A stretch of DNA of 6,707 nucleotides from NCBI GenBank assembly GCA_934292955.1, contig CAKQXZ010000100.1:1-6707 (forward strand). Direction: 5' to 3'. The stretch's first letter is position 1. Each line of letters begins with the position of its first letter. Below the pieces are notes generated by a model that was not told the origin of the DNA, did no database searches, and worked only from the letters and a program-made list of their open reading frames with translations. Both the position numbers and the translations under genes were made by a program. Positions 5,856 to 6,707 of this stretch are shown piece after piece. This DNA comes from an uncultured Clostridia bacterium. Lineage in GTDB: Bacteria; Bacillota_A; Clostridia; Christensenellales; Borkfalkiaceae.

Positions 5856-6707
5856 TTAAGCCGCTTCTACAACATTTACCCTAACTCCGTTTACAGGATA
5901 GTTCTCAACATCCATCGGCGCTTCCCTATCTGCGTCGCCGAGTTGTTCACTGTCGATTCTACCCCAATAATGAACTTTTTTAGCGTTTATCACTACATTT
6001 TCGCAAAGAACATAGTTACCGTCCTTCTCGTTTGTTCTATTTTCTCTCATAATCCAATAACCGAAGAAAGAGTAAATTTCTTGTCCCGCCGCGTTTACCG
6101 TCATATCCTTAATCGAAGTCTTTACGAATTTCCTACCAATGATAAACCCATATTGTCCGCCCGTTATATCGTTTTCAGGCAACGCGCTGGATTTAACGTT
6201 TATAGTTATATTTTCGAATTTAGACGATTCCGACATGAAAGCAAATATTCCGACGTATTCTTTTCCCGTATAAACAACGTCTTCTATTATTACGTTTTTG
6301 ATGGTCGCATTATTTACCTTGCCAAACAATCCGTACCTGCCGCCATCCACGTCACTGCCGGTATTGTAATTTCTGATTTTATACCCTCTGCCGTCGAAAA
6401 CACCGGCAAAGAAAACATTCGATCCGGAATATATAGTTCCATCGTTAAAACCGGCCGAAACGCCCGTATCGTACCACGACGGCAATTCAAGAGCCGTATT
6501 ATTAAAATCTATATCGTTGACAAGCACAAAGTAGCCGTAAGTCGCCGTTTTATCTGTAATGTTTTCTTTGAAATCGGTAGCCGAAGTTATTGCTTTGGTA
6601 ACTATGAGAACCTTAACGGAAAGAATATTGACCGCTTTATCTTTCTGCATAGTAACCTCTACGTCTCTCTCGCCAACTGCTCCCGCAGAGAAAAACGTTA
6701 CGGGAAT
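5856..6707 (-). CDS. C-terminal part of a probable surface beta-helix (GLUG-like) repeat protein; 5' end outside window
   Basis: The reading frame is open for 283 codons up to the window edge. The protein end VNVVEAA precedes a TAA stop. Visible residues 1-40 (ending KVLIVTKAIT) look like the last strands of an Ig-like or linker domain. From about 60 comes a beta-helix-like region: YFVLVNDIDF (59-68), FAGVFDGRGYKIRNY (100-114), YGLFGKVNNATIKNVIIEDV (125-144), EYVGIFAFMSESSKFENITINV (150-171) and GGQYGFIIGR (183-192). The recurring pattern of an aromatic or Gly, G-x-F/I, then N-I/V-x-I/V is that of GLUG or pectate-lyase-like solenoid proteins, usually secreted or cell-surface proteins for adhesion or polysaccharide binding. 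No LPxTG or membrane anchor is present at the C-terminus, so any export signal would be at the missing N-terminus. An ATG at 6648-6650 has GAGG five bases upstream, but the frame continues through it with protein-like sequence (DVEVTMQKDKAVNIL), so it is probably internal. Catalytic residues cannot be identified; binding or structural roles are as likely as enzymatic ones. Confidence 0.75.
   Translation of the reverse strand: MPVTFFSAGAVGERDVEVTMQKDKAVNILSVKVLIVTKAITSATDFKENITDKTATYGYFVLVNDIDFNNTALELPSWYDTGVSAGFNDGTIYSGSNVFFAGVFDGRGYKIRNYNTGSDVDGGRYGLFGKVNNATIKNVIIEDVVYTGKEYVGIFAFMSESSKFENITINVKSSALPENDITGGQYGFIIGRKFVKTSIKDMTVNAAGQEIYSFFGYWIMRENRTNEKDGNYVLCENVVINAKKVHYWGRIDSEQLGDADREAPMDVENYPVNGVRVNVVEAA

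Noticed and set aside
6648..6650. ATG taken as the true start of the beta-helix gene
   Set aside because: GAGG precedes it, but the frame stays open to the window edge with beta-strand-like protein sequence running through it, so it is more likely an internal methionine.
1..6707. CRISPR array, tRNA or rRNA genes, toxin-antitoxin pair or defence system
   Set aside because: No regularly spaced direct repeats, no tRNA cloverleaf and no recognisable defence-protein motifs were seen in either strand.

Overview
The window is a moderately AT-rich bacterial segment. It carries a lipoprotein-type sugar-binding protein with an ABC permease pair, a divergent AraC-family regulator, a YitT-family membrane protein, and strong AGGAGG-like ribosome binding sites. 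Together these point to a low-to-mid GC Gram-positive, most likely a member of the Bacillota/Clostridia. The taxon is inferred from gene style only; there is no rRNA or other marker gene to confirm it.

Layout. Positions 1-3380 (minus strand) are a tightly packed operon of three genes: a 581-residue extracellular solute-binding lipoprotein (1635-3380), a MalF/UgpA-type permease (713-1633) and a MalG/UgpE-type permease (1-710, cut by the window edge). The intergenic gaps are only 1 and 2 bases, and each permease's ribosome binding site lies inside the preceding gene. Positions 3381-3563 are a divergent control region with back-to-back promoters. A plus-strand AraC-family regulator (3564-4373) follows and reads away from the operon. 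A YitT-family membrane protein (4421-5314, minus strand) is convergent with it.

Positions 5315-5855 hold no gene. They contain a 295-bp element bounded by 25-bp terminal inverted repeats (24/25 identical), rich in internal inverted repeats and with no coding capacity. This is a MITE-like non-autonomous element (5426-5720). Next comes a minus-strand intrinsic terminator (5786-5820) that serves the last gene. That gene (5856 to beyond 6707, minus strand) encodes the C-terminal part of a probable surface beta-helix/GLUG-like repeat protein whose 5' end is outside the window.

How the parts work together. The transporter and the AraC regulator form a standard inducible carbohydrate-uptake module: the lipoprotein captures a sugar or oligosaccharide, the two permeases form the membrane channel, and the regulator, whose N-terminal cupin domain probably senses the ligand, acts on the shared intergenic region. 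No ATPase gene is visible; it may lie past position 1 or be a shared ATPase encoded elsewhere. The YitT protein and the beta-helix protein show no functional link to the transporter. I see no clear undescribed system here. The most notable item is the palindromic mobile element.
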